Below are positions 55,828-64,000 of a stretch of DNA of 64,000 nucleotides, in pieces. Both the position numbers and the translations under genes were made by a program. Source of the DNA: Pseudomonadota bacterium (GTDB lineage: Bacteria; Pseudomonadota; Alphaproteobacteria; Rhodobacterales; Rhodobacteraceae); assembly GCA_021779835.1 (NCBI GenBank), contig JAJXZX010000006.1, forward strand, positions 88,944 through 152,943, in the 5' to 3' direction. Below the pieces are notes generated by a model. It had not been told where the DNA came from, searched no databases, and was given only the letters and a program-made list of their open reading frames with translations. The first letter of the stretch is position 1. Each line of letters opens with the position of its first letter.

Positions 55828-57300
55828 TCACTCGGCTGCCGAGGCTTTTGCCAGGGCGTCAGAATTGAACTGCATCGACTTGATTTCCATGAATTCTTCC
55901 ATGGCATAATGGCCCCGTTCACGGCCGATGCCGGATTGTTTGAAGCCTCCGGCCGGGGCGTTGATGTTGAAGCCGCCACCGTTGACATCCACCTTGCCGC
56001 AGCGCAGGGAGCGCCCGACGCGGGTGGCATGTTCGACATCCGACGACCACACCGCGCCGTTCAGGCCGTAGATCGTGCCATTGGCAATCTCGATCGCCTC
56101 CGCTTCCGAGCTTGCGGCCAGAACCGAAAGGACTGGCCCGAAGATCTCTTCCTGCGCAATGCGGCTGTCGGGGCGCACGTTGCCAAAAACGGTCGGCTGC
56201 ACGAAGTAGCCGTGGTTGACGCCAACTGGTGCATCAGCACCGCCGGTAACCAGCGTCGCTCCCTCGGCCTGACCCACACGGATATACTCCTGCACGCGGT
56301 CACGGTGGGCAGCATAGGCCATTGGGCCAAGCGTGGTAGCGGGGGCCATCGGGTCGCCCGGAATGAATTTCGCTGCCTCGTCAGCCGCGATCTGCAAGGC
56401 CTCATCGTGCTTGCCCGCCGGAACAATCAGCCGGGTCAGCGCGATGCAGGTCTGTCCGCCGTTGATGAAACAGCCCTGAACCGCCCCACGCACGGCCTTT
56501 TCCAGCGGCGCATCATCCAGCACCACCGTTGCCGACTTGCCGCCAAGCTCCAGCGCCAGCTTCTTGATCGTGCCAGCCGCAACCGACATCACGCGCCGAC
56601 CCACCGCGGTGGAGCCCGTGTAGGTGATCATGTCCACGTCCGGATGGGCGACCATTGCCTCGCCAACATTGATGCCCGTGCCGTTGACGATATTCACCAC
56701 GCCCTTGGGAAAGCCGATCTCGGCCATCACATCGGCCAGGATCATTGCGGTCAAGGGGCTGTATTCGCTGGGCTTCGCCACCACGGTGCAGCCTGCGGCG
56801 ATTGCCGGGGCGACCTTGCCAAACAGCAACAGAAGCGGGTAGTTCCAGGCAGCAATGGCGGCGACCACGCCGACCGGCTCACGCACCACGCGCGAGTTGC
56901 CGATGATCTCGTCATGCGGGCCCTTCTTCAACAGTTGCGCATGGCTGCCAAGGATCATGATCGGCAGCTGCGTCTGCGCCAGTTTGGAAAAGCTGATCGG
57001 GCTGCCCATCTCGGCGGTTTCCAGCGCCGCGATGGTGTCGGCGCGCGCAGTCAGCGCCTGCGCCAGCTTCATGAACCAACCGGCGCGCTCGTCGCGCGAC
57101 AGGGCGGCCCAGGCCGGGAAAGCGGCGCGGGCGGCGCGGACGGCGGCATCAACATCCGCTGCGGTGCCCAATGCGACCGACCCGAACACTTGCTCTGTAT
57201 AGGGGTTGATCAATTCGCGGCGCTGACCGCCATGCGAAGCGACAAAGGCACCATTGATGAAGTGGTTCGGGCGGCTGATGAGGGCATCGTCAAACGGCAT
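55828..57300 (-). CDS. Aldehyde dehydrogenase family protein
   Basis: The 490-residue NAD(P)-dependent enzyme has AAWNYPLLLLFGKVAPAIAAG, TYTGSTAVGRRV (cofactor loop), E251 in LALELGGKSA and the catalytic C285 in NGGQTCIALTR, with the C-terminal GGFKQSGIGRERG. It oxidises an aldehyde to its acid. It lies 27 bases after the GMC oxidoreductase 2 gene, so the pair may carry alcohol to acid in two steps after the sulfatase releases the alcohol. Confidence 0.93.
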   Translation of the reverse strand: MPFDDALISRPNHFINGAFVASHGGQRRELINPYTEQVFGSVALGTAADVDAAVRAARAAFPAWAALSRDERAGWFMKLAQALTARADTIAALETAEMGSPISFSKLAQTQLPIMILGSHAQLLKKGPHDEIIGNSRVVREPVGVVAAIAAWNYPLLLLFGKVAPAIAAGCTVVAKPSEYSPLTAMILADVMAEIGFPKGVVNIVNGTGINVGEAMVAHPDVDMITYTGSTAVGRRVMSVAAGTIKKLALELGGKSATVVLDDAPLEKAVRGAVQGCFINGGQTCIALTRLIVPAGKHDEALQIAADEAAKFIPGDPMAPATTLGPMAYAAHRDRVQEYIRVGQAEGATLVTGGADAPVGVNHGYFVQPTVFGNVRPDSRIAQEEIFGPVLSVLAASSEAEAIEIANGTIYGLNGAVWSSDVEHATRVGRSLRCGKVDVNGGGFNINAPAGGFKQSGIGRERGHYAMEEFMEIKSMQFNSDALAKASAAE

Positions 57301-57327
57301 AGAGATCTCCTGTAAAGGCGGTATGTG

Positions 57328-58950
57328 TCATTTCGCGGCGGCGAGCGCCCATTCGGCGGCCCGCTCCCCGATCACGATCGAGGGCGCGTTGGTGTTGGCG
57401 GCTGGCATTGCCGGCATGATCGAGGCATCCGCGATGCGCAGCCCCGGCAGGCCGTGGGCGTTCAGGCGGGTATCCACCACGCCAGCGCCCTCGGCGCCGA
57501 TGCGGCAGGTGCCGACCGGATGATAAACGGTCAGCCCGGTGCCACGCGCAAAGGCGAGCAACTCGCTGTCCGAGGTATGATCGATGCCGGGGAAGGTTTC
57601 CTCTACGAGATAGGGGGCGAATGCGGGCTGGGCCGCCAGCGCGCGCGCCAGCCGTAGCCCCGCCACCGTCACCGCCTGATCGTAGGGATCGGCAAGGAAG
57701 TTGGTGACGATCTCGGGGTGATCCCAGGGTGACAGACCTTTGGCGTGGATATGCCCGCGCGAGCGTGGATAGATCGGCCAATTGAGCAGCGAGATCCCCG
57801 CCTTGTGGTCGACCGGGAGGGCCAGCTGACCGGGCGTCGAGAAATCGTTGGCAATGCCGTTCAGTTGCAGCTTGAGGTCGTGGCGGCCACCATCGACGCC
57901 CGAATCCACCACCAGCTGCGCGTTCATCGTCGCCGTCCGCAGCCAGCCGCGATGGCCCAGAAAGAACGCCAACCCGCCGCGGATCTTGGCCAGCGGGCTG
58001 CGCACGATGTCGTTCACCGTCAGGGCGCCCTTGGTGCGGTAGGTGATGCAAGTGCGCAGATGGTCGATCATGTTGGCGCCGACATGGGTATTGGCAAGCC
58101 GCACCGCGATGCCAAGGGCGCGCAAGACCGCTGGGTCGCCCACCCCCGAGCGTTCCAGCACCATCGGCGAGTGATAGGCCCCCGCGGAAAGGATGACCTC
58201 GCGTCGGGCGCTGGCGGTCAGGCGCGTCGGCGCGCCATTGCCGTCCCGGCGCAGGTACTCGACACCGCTGACGCGCGGGCCGTCAAACACCAGCTTGTCG
58301 GCGGCGCAGCCGGTGGCGATCTTCAGGTTCGCCCGCGTCATCGCTGGTTTCAGATAGCCATCGTAGGTGGAACAGCGCCAGCCCTTGCGGGTGTTGTTCT
58401 GCAACCAGCTGTAGCCCGCGATCGAGCCGCCGTTGTAATCCGTGGCCTTGGCGTATCCCGACTGCTTGCTGGCCTCCAGAAAAGCCTGTCCCAGCGGTTC
58501 GGGCTTTTGCCATTCGACGTGCATCGGGCCGGATTGCCCGCGTTGCAAATCGCGCCCCTCGGGGAAGGTCTCGATGCGGCGGAATACCGGCTGGATGTCG
58601 GACCAGCCCCAGCCGGTCGCGCCCTGCGCCTCCCACGCGTTCCAGCCCTCGGCATCCCCAATCGCCCAGATCATGCCGTTGATTGCGCTCGACCCGCCCA
58701 GACCCAGCCCGCGCGGCGAATAGACATTGTGGCCCCCCAGATGCGGCTCTGGCCCCGTTTCCATCTGCCAGGCGTATTTGTCGCTGTAGACTAGGTTCGC
58801 CACGCCCAGTGGCAGGCGGTGGTTGAAGCTGTCGGTCTTTTCGCCCGGTTCCAGCAGCAAGACGGTGTGGCGCCCGCTTTCCGACAGCCGCGCGGCACAG
58901 GCGGCCCCTGCCGAGCCGGCGCCGATCACGATGAAATCGAAGGTCTCCAT
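57328..58950 (-). CDS. GMC family oxidoreductase 2
   Basis: The 540-residue flavoprotein has FIVIGAGSAGAACAARLSES at the N-terminus, SPRGLGLGGSSAINGMIWAIGD, ILSAGAYHSPMVLERSGVG, and C-terminal VYHPVGTCRIG and NTNAPSIVIGERAAEWAL with the catalytic His and Asn. It is related to GMC oxidoreductase 1. ATG 58950 is chosen with GGTGAG upstream; GTG 58959 overlaps the previous stop and is possible. The acceptor and substrate are unknown. Confidence 0.92.
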   Translation of the reverse strand: METFDFIVIGAGSAGAACAARLSESGRHTVLLLEPGEKTDSFNHRLPLGVANLVYSDKYAWQMETGPEPHLGGHNVYSPRGLGLGGSSAINGMIWAIGDAEGWNAWEAQGATGWGWSDIQPVFRRIETFPEGRDLQRGQSGPMHVEWQKPEPLGQAFLEASKQSGYAKATDYNGGSIAGYSWLQNNTRKGWRCSTYDGYLKPAMTRANLKIATGCAADKLVFDGPRVSGVEYLRRDGNGAPTRLTASARREVILSAGAYHSPMVLERSGVGDPAVLRALGIAVRLANTHVGANMIDHLRTCITYRTKGALTVNDIVRSPLAKIRGGLAFFLGHRGWLRTATMNAQLVVDSGVDGGRHDLKLQLNGIANDFSTPGQLALPVDHKAGISLLNWPIYPRSRGHIHAKGLSPWDHPEIVTNFLADPYDQAVTVAGLRLARALAAQPAFAPYLVEETFPGIDHTSDSELLAFARGTGLTVYHPVGTCRIGAEGAGVVDTRLNAHGLPGLRIADASIMPAMPAANTNAPSIVIGERAAEWALAAAK

Positions 58951-58955
58951 AGCGC

Positions 58956-60110
58956 TCACCAGTTTGGGGTTGCGACGTGGTAGCGTCCGATCTGATCGGG
59001 ATCGACCACGACGCCAAGACCCGGCGCGTCACCGATCTCGATTTTGCCGTCGTGGACCTTGTGCTGCACGAAATCGTCGCGCGGCGGGTTGTATTCGATG
59101 CCGTATTCCAGCGCGCCATCGGGCGAATTGGCGGCAGCAAGAATATGGGCCGAGGCGAGCAAGCCCGGCGCACCCGAGAATATGTGCGGCGCATAGCGTT
59201 TGCCCGCCGCGACGATACGCGTGGCAATCGGCGCAAGGCCCGAAAAGCCGCCGTATTTGCAGATATCGAGCTGCACTACGCCGTAGACGTCGCCATCGAT
59301 GGCCTCGATCAGCGCCGCCTCGGTTATCATGTTCTCGCCGCCCGCGATCCGCGTTGGCGCGCGGCGCGCAAGGTCCTGCCAGACCGCCATGGGCGAATCC
59401 ACCGGGACCGGCTCTTCGATAAACGATATGTTCAGCCCGGCAAAGGCCTGTGACCATTCAGCCGCCTTGTCGAGATCCCACGACGAATTGGCATCCGCCA
59501 TCAGCGCCATCTGCGTGCCAATCTGCGCGCGCGCCTTGTGATAGGCCCCGATGTGCTGATCCGGGTTGCCCCAGCAGCGCAGCTTGAAGCCACGAAAGCC
59601 GCGCTTCATCGCGTCGTCGATCATTTCTTCGCCGCCATGCGAGCGCCCAAGGCTGGCGTAGGTGTCGATCACCCCGGCCTGTCCGCCCAGCAGTTTCCAG
59701 ATCGGCTGGCCTTCGCGTTTGCCGACGATATCCCACAGCGCGATGTCCACCCCGGCGATGGTCGAAGCGATGGCGCCAGTGTCGCCGGATTGCAGGCGCA
59801 GCACGTTGGCGGCGGCGCTCATCGCGGTGAAGGCCGCGTGCGGGCCGGCGAATTCGCGCGATTTCAGAAAGGGTTGGATCACCTTGGTCAGGATCACTGC
59901 GCGGTTGAAGGCGCTGAAGCGGGGAAAGTTGCACCAGACTTCGCCCCAGCCTTCCTCGCCCTGTGTTGTGGTCACGCGGACCAGCAGGGCGATGGCCGCA
60001 TCGACCATCCCCATCGGCGTCTTGACCGGCGTGGCGATCGGGATGCGCAGGATGAAAGGCTCGACCGAGGAGATGGAGAGCGTCGAGAGAACGGTTGAAG
60101 TGTCGATCAT
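58956..60110 (-). CDS. Mandelate racemase/muconate lactonizing enzyme family protein
   Basis: The 384-residue enolase-superfamily enzyme binds a divalent metal through D206 (MADANSSW), E232 (FIEEPVP) and E259 (IAGGENM), with K176-x-R178 (FKLRCWG) and H309 (APHIF) as likely acid/base residues; this is the mandelate-racemase subgroup pattern, often acid-sugar dehydratases. ATG 60110 follows AGGAGA. A single longer frame from 60749 fuses it to the end of the broken IOR gene, but that is caused by a frameshift (see finding). It is followed immediately by GMC oxidoreductase 2. Confidence 0.9.
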   Translation of the reverse strand: MIDTSTVLSTLSISSVEPFILRIPIATPVKTPMGMVDAAIALLVRVTTTQGEEGWGEVWCNFPRFSAFNRAVILTKVIQPFLKSREFAGPHAAFTAMSAAANVLRLQSGDTGAIASTIAGVDIALWDIVGKREGQPIWKLLGGQAGVIDTYASLGRSHGGEEMIDDAMKRGFRGFKLRCWGNPDQHIGAYHKARAQIGTQMALMADANSSWDLDKAAEWSQAFAGLNISFIEEPVPVDSPMAVWQDLARRAPTRIAGGENMITEAALIEAIDGDVYGVVQLDICKYGGFSGLAPIATRIVAAGKRYAPHIFSGAPGLLASAHILAAANSPDGALEYGIEYNPPRDDFVQHKVHDGKIEIGDAPGLGVVVDPDQIGRYHVATPNW

Positions 60111-60120
60111 CCGGGGTCTC

Positions 60121-63100
60121 CTATTCCGCTGCCAGCGAGGGCGCGGGGGGGTGAGCAGGGCGTCGCGGGCGGCAAGGGCGGCAACGGCGTTGCGTTCGCG
60201 CACCGGGCCAAAGCCGCGCACCTTTTCCGGCCAGGCGGCCAGATCGGCCACTGTGGCCGCGGTGGGCGCCGCTGCGATCTGGTTGAGGTCGGCCTCGTAT
60301 TGCGAGCGAAGCCTGTTCGCCTGCTTGCGCTCGTCCGAGTTGCGGAACGGGTCGAGCGCGGTGCCGCGCAGGCCCCTCATCCGCCTTAGCAGCGCCATCG
60401 CCTGCGGCATCAGGGCCGATTTCTCGACCTTCTTCGGCGTGCCGGCCTTGTACTTGCTGGCGAGCCAGCCGCCACCGATGTGGAAATTCACCTTGAGGTC
60501 GCCCTCGAATTCCCGGTTCAGCATGGCGCGGAAGGCCGGGTCGGCGTAAAGGCGGCCGACCTCGAATTCGTCTTTGTGGGCAAGCACGCGGTAGTATTGA
60601 CGCGCGATCGTCTTCAGCGAGGCCTCGGGCACACCACCCTTGGCAAGCGCATCCATCCGCGCCTTGTAGCCCGCCGCAAAGCGCGCGTTCTGGTAGGCGG
60701 TCAAGCGCGCGACCCGGTCGGCAACTATATCGGACAGGGCATCCATCACCGCAGGCGCGAAGGGCGACGCCGCCTCGCGGCCCGTCGCCTAGGTCGCCGC
60801 GGCCGTCACGCGCGCTGGATCGGCGGCAAAGGCACGGCCCCAGGTGAATGCCGCAAGGTTGGTGTCGATCTTGACGCCGTTCAGCCGGATCGCCTGATGC
60901 AGCGCGCCGAGCGAGACAGGCAGCAGCCCCTTTTGCCAGGCTACGCCCAGCAAGAGGATATTGGCGTAAACCGCATCGCCGCACAGTGCCGTGGCCAGAG
61001 CCACCGCGTCCACCAGGTCAAAGCGTCCGCCCGCCATCGCGTTCAGACGGCCCATCAGCGGACCGGTGGCAAAGGCCCAATCGGGGTTGCGCGCGAATTC
61101 CGAGGTCGGCACTTCCTCGCTGTTGATCACCAGCCGCGCGGTGCCTTTGCGCAGACGGCTCAACGCTTCGTCGCCCGCAGTCACCAGCAAGTCACAACCG
61201 ACAACCACATCGGCCTCGCCCATCGCCAGCCGCGAACTGGTCAGCCGTGCGGGATCACGGGCGATGCGCATATGCGTCATCACCGCCCCGTATTTCTGCG
61301 CGAGGCCCGTGACGTCGAGCGTCGAGACCGCCAGCCCGTCGATATGCGCCGCCATCGAGACGATCGCCCCCACCGTCACCACACCGGTGCCACCGATGCC
61401 GGTGAACAACACGCCCAGCTGATCGCCGCCAACGGTAGTATTGGGCAGCGGCAGCTCGGCCTCGGCGGGCGCCTTGACGCTACCGGCAGAGGCGCGCGGT
61501 TCGGCACCGTGGACTGTCACAAAGCTGGGGCAGAATCCCTGCACGCAAGAGAAATCCTTGTTGCACGACGACTGATTGATCTGGCGCTTGCGACCCAGAT
61601 CGGTGTCCAAAGGCTCGATCGACAGGCAGCCCGACTTTTGGCCGCAATCGCCGCAGCCTTCGCAGATCTCGGGGTGGATGAAGGTGCGGATCTTGGGGTC
61701 GGCCCATTTGCCGCGCTTGCGCAGGCGGCGACGCTCGGTCGCGCACGCCTGGTCGTAGATCAGCACGGTGGTGCCCTTCATCGCCCGCAACTCGCGTTGC
61801 ACGGCGTCCAACTCGCTGCGGTGGCGGATCGGCACGCCGGTAGGCACGCCGACGCCATGCACCCGCTCAAGGTCCTCGGTGACCACGATGATATGGGCCA
61901 CGCCTTCGGATTGCAGTTGCGCGATGGTGCGCGGCACCGACAATTCGCCATCCACCGGCTGCCCGCCGGTCATCGAGACGAAACCGTTGTATAGCAGCTT
62001 GTAGGTCATGTCGGCCTTGGAGGCCACCGCCTGCCGGATCGCCAGCAGACCCGAGTGGAAATAGGTGCCGTCGCCCATGTTGGCGAAGACATGCGGCTCA
62101 TCGGTAAAGGGAGCCTGCCCAGTCCAAAGAACACCCTCGCCGCCCATATGAGAAACCATCATGGTGTTGTGCGGATTGTTCAGCGCGGCGATGGTGTGAC
62201 AGCCGATGCCCGCCAGCGCGCGGCTGCCGTCAGGCAGGCGGGTCGAGGTATTGTGCGGGCAGCCCGAGCAGAAGCTGGGCAGGCGCATCGGGCCAAGGAT
62301 CGGGCGACCGTTGGCGTCGAACTTCATCGCTGGTGCCAGCGGCACCTCGGCGGCCAACTCTTCGCGACCCAGAACCTTGGCGATGGCATGGGCGATCACG
62401 TTGGGGGCCAGTTCTCCAATCGGGGACAACAGCGCCTTTCCCAGCACCTTGGGCGCCTCGGGCAGGGCCGCGTCGAACAGCGTCGACTTGATCTGGTTCT
62501 CGATCAGCGGGCGTTTTTCCTCAATTACCAGCAGCGTGGTCTTACCGGCCGCGAATTTCACCACCGCTTCGGGATCGAGCGGGAAGACCATGCCGAGTTT
62601 CAGAATGGCAATCCCGGCCTTTTCGGCGTCGATCCCCATTTCGGCCAACGCTTGCAGCGTGTCGGGGTAGGACTTGCCCGCCGTGACGATGCCGATCTTG
62701 GCCTCGGCGTTGCCCGCCACCACCCGGTTCAACCCGTTGGCGCGCGCATAGGCCGCCGACAGCGGCAGCTTGGCCTGATAAAGCCGCCCCTCTTGCACCT
62801 GCGGCATGTCGTGCAAGCGGATCGAGACGCCCCCCGGAATCGGCGGCACCGGAGGGATCATCGGCTTGACCCGATCAAGATCGATGCTGACGGTCGTGGC
62901 GCTTTCCACCACGTCAGTGACCAGCTTCATCGCCACCCAGCAGCCCGAAAACCGGCTTAGCGCGATGCCGTGCAGGCCGTAGTCGAGGATTTCCTGCACA
63001 TTCGACGGCGCGAGGATCGGCATCCCCGCCGCCATCAGCGCTGGTTCCGACTGGTGCGCCGTGGTCGAGGACTTGGCGCCGTGGTCATCGCCCGCAAGCA

Positions 63101-63545
63101 CCAGAACGCCTCCCTTTGCGCTGGTGCCCGCAAGGTTTGCGTGCTTGAAAACGTCGCCCGAGCGATCTACGCCCGGACCCTTGCCATACCACAGGCCGAA
63201 AACCCCCTCGACCTTGGCGCCCGGCACGAGGCCCACGTTTTGTGAACCCCAGACGGCCGTCGCCGCCAGATCCTCGTTCACGCCGGGCTGGAATTTGATG
63301 CCGAGGCTCTGCAACTGGCTGGCTGCGCCCCAAAGCTCCATATCGTAGCGCCCGAGCGGCGATCCGCGATAGCCGGAAATGAAACCGCCGGTGTTCAGCC
63401 CAGCCGCCTGATCCACAAGTCTTTGCTGGATCGGAAGTCGTACAAGCGCCTGATTTCATGACATAAATACAGTGCCGGACGTCAGGGTGTAACGATCGTC
63501 GAGACGCGTTGGTTTTGCTCTTAAGGTCGATGGTTTAGCCGGCAT
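60121..63545 (-). pseudogene. Indolepyruvate:ferredoxin oxidoreductase, degraded
   Basis: The real start is ATG 63545, with GGGAGG just upstream. The first 29 codons (ending SGTVFMS) lead into TGA at 63456-63458, where homologues have a Gly, then NQALVRLPIQQRLVDQAAGLNTGGFISGYRG continues in frame. The body has a TPP domain (GDGTYFHSGLLAIRQAV), a ferredoxin domain with EICEGCGDCGQKSGC, and a gamma-type domain (GIGGTGVVTVGAIVSM). TAG at 60789-60791 interrupts before the C-terminal domain (ADRVARLTAYQNARFAAGY), and a G7 run at 60145-60151 shifts the last codons out of frame; with six G the gene ends PSLAAE-stop at 60121. It would have oxidised an aryl-pyruvate to acyl-CoA. Confidence 0.9.
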
Positions 63546-63891
63546 GGTTCCTCCCGGTCGGCAATTCTGTCGGATCTTGGCGACCAATTGCGAAACCTTA
63601 CGAACGGGTGGCAATCCCGTCTGTCAGCAAATTGACACTGGCATCACAAACGGACTGCCGGTCGCGCCCGTCAGGGCTGACGGCCCATGAAGCGACGGGT
63701 CAGCGCCGGGCGACGAAATTTGCCTCAATTCATGCCCCAATTCGCGTTCCGAAATGTCTCAACCCGCGCGGATCCGCGCAATGCCGATGTCCGCAACTCG
63801 GACTTCGGCCCCAAGAGGGTACGCGCCGAATTTTGGAGCGCCGCCTCGCCACGTCCCGGGAATTCCCGTCGTCCGCAGAGGAGGCCGCGCG
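63546..63891. other. Intergenic region upstream of the IOR pseudogene
   Basis: This stretch of about 350 bases lies between the minus-strand IOR start and the next plus-strand gene. It contains a perfect Crp-type palindrome at 63622-63637. No other gene is supported. Confidence 0.5.
63622..63637. promoter_or_regulatory. Crp/Fnr-type palindrome, site 6
   Basis: TGTCA GCAAAT TGACA, a perfect inverted repeat of arms, 77 bases upstream of the IOR start on the minus strand and 254 bases before the plus-strand partial gene. It probably controls the minus operon of MR/MLE enzyme, GMC 2, aldehyde dehydrogenase and arylsulfatase 2. Confidence 0.65.
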
Positions 63892-64000
63892 ATGGCAATC
63901 CAAGCCAATACGTCTCGATCCGATATACTGAGCGTTTGGGGAAAGCGGGCATCGAACCATCCGTTGGAAGCGTCGGCGACGCCTATGATCGAGCCAGTGT
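63892..64000 (+). CDS. Unknown protein, N-terminal part
   Basis: An ATG at 63892 with a strong AGAGGAGG ribosome-binding site seven bases upstream opens a frame that reaches the window end (MAIQANTSRSDILSVWGKRA...). Only 36 codons are visible and no family is recognised. It diverges from the IOR operon across site 6, so it may belong to the same regulon. Confidence 0.5.
   Translation, partial: MAIQANTSRSDILSVWGKRASNHPLEASATPMIEPV

Noticed and set aside
58956..60749. A 597-residue fusion of an unknown N-terminal domain with the MR/MLE enzyme
   Set aside because: The first part is the end of the IOR gene in the same frame as its body; the join comes from one extra G in the run at 60145-60151, and a normal start with a good ribosome-binding site exists at 60110.
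51395..60791. Recoding of TAG as a sense codon, because three in-frame TAG occur inside two genes
   Set aside because: TAG ends other intact genes here (the 36522-37880 sulfatase, for example), and the same genes also carry frameshifts, so decay or sequence error fits better.
1..64000. tRNA, rRNA, CRISPR arrays, insertion sequences or prophage genes
   Set aside because: No such structures, repeats or transposase/integrase frames were recognised by reading; the accessory locus has no visible mobile-element borders.

Overview
The window is GC-rich, densely packed chromosomal DNA of an alphaproteobacterium, most likely of the Rhodobacterales. The evidence is an SMC protein of about 1151 residues starting at a TTG codon, the glnK-amtB and mlaA/mlaC-like pairs, a RidA/GDPD/COG3146 neighbourhood, and many 4-base ATGA overlaps. 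The family assignment is inferred from gene content; no 16S rRNA or tRNA gene was seen.

Region 1 (1-6553, +) is the end of an exopolysaccharide cluster: Wzz-like chain-length protein (partial), BY-kinase, GT2 glycosyltransferase, and the complete dTDP-L-rhamnose set rfbC-rfbB-(acyltransferase 3)-rfbD-rfbA. Region 2 (6593-31000) is mainly housekeeping: gnd, a 2-hydroxyacid dehydrogenase, a Pta/Ptb-type acyltransferase, a lytic transglycosylase, smc, rsmD with a HAD phosphatase and an FAD reductase, a peroxiredoxin, phhB, a GST, COG3146, GDPD, RidA, a type I secretion ABC/HlyD pair, mlaA and an MlaC-like protein, a class A PBP, and glnK-amtB.

Region 3 (31155-41017) is accessory. It holds two MFS paralogues, a glycosyltransferase coupled to a radical-SAM sulfatase maturase, a Cys-type sulfatase, a GH5-like glycanase with RTX repeats (a candidate cargo for a type I secretion system) and an FkbM methyltransferase.

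Region 4 (41114-64000) looks like one catabolic locus in two opposed arms. The plus arm carries a FadL-type porin, a large arylsulfatase, a broken SDR, a split TPP-dependent decarboxylase, a GMC oxidoreductase, an AbrB-type membrane protein, a broken sulfotransferase and a Crp/Fnr regulator. The minus arm carries a broken indolepyruvate:ferredoxin oxidoreductase, an enolase-superfamily enzyme, a second GMC oxidoreductase, an aldehyde dehydrogenase and a second large arylsulfatase. A second Crp/Fnr gene (41114-41824, -) flanks the porin.

The most notable signal is a set of six 16-bp palindromes of the form TGTCA-N6-YGACA (two with a changed left half). They lie upstream of the MFS2/glycosyltransferase pair, the porin, sulfatase 1, the TPP pair, GMC1 and the head of the minus operon. 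They suggest one Crp/Fnr-type regulon joining the locus, with sulfate ester removal followed by alcohol and aldehyde oxidation. The substrate cannot be read from the sequence. Three genes in this locus carry multiple inactivating lesions, so part of the pathway may be decaying, or the assembly may have local errors.
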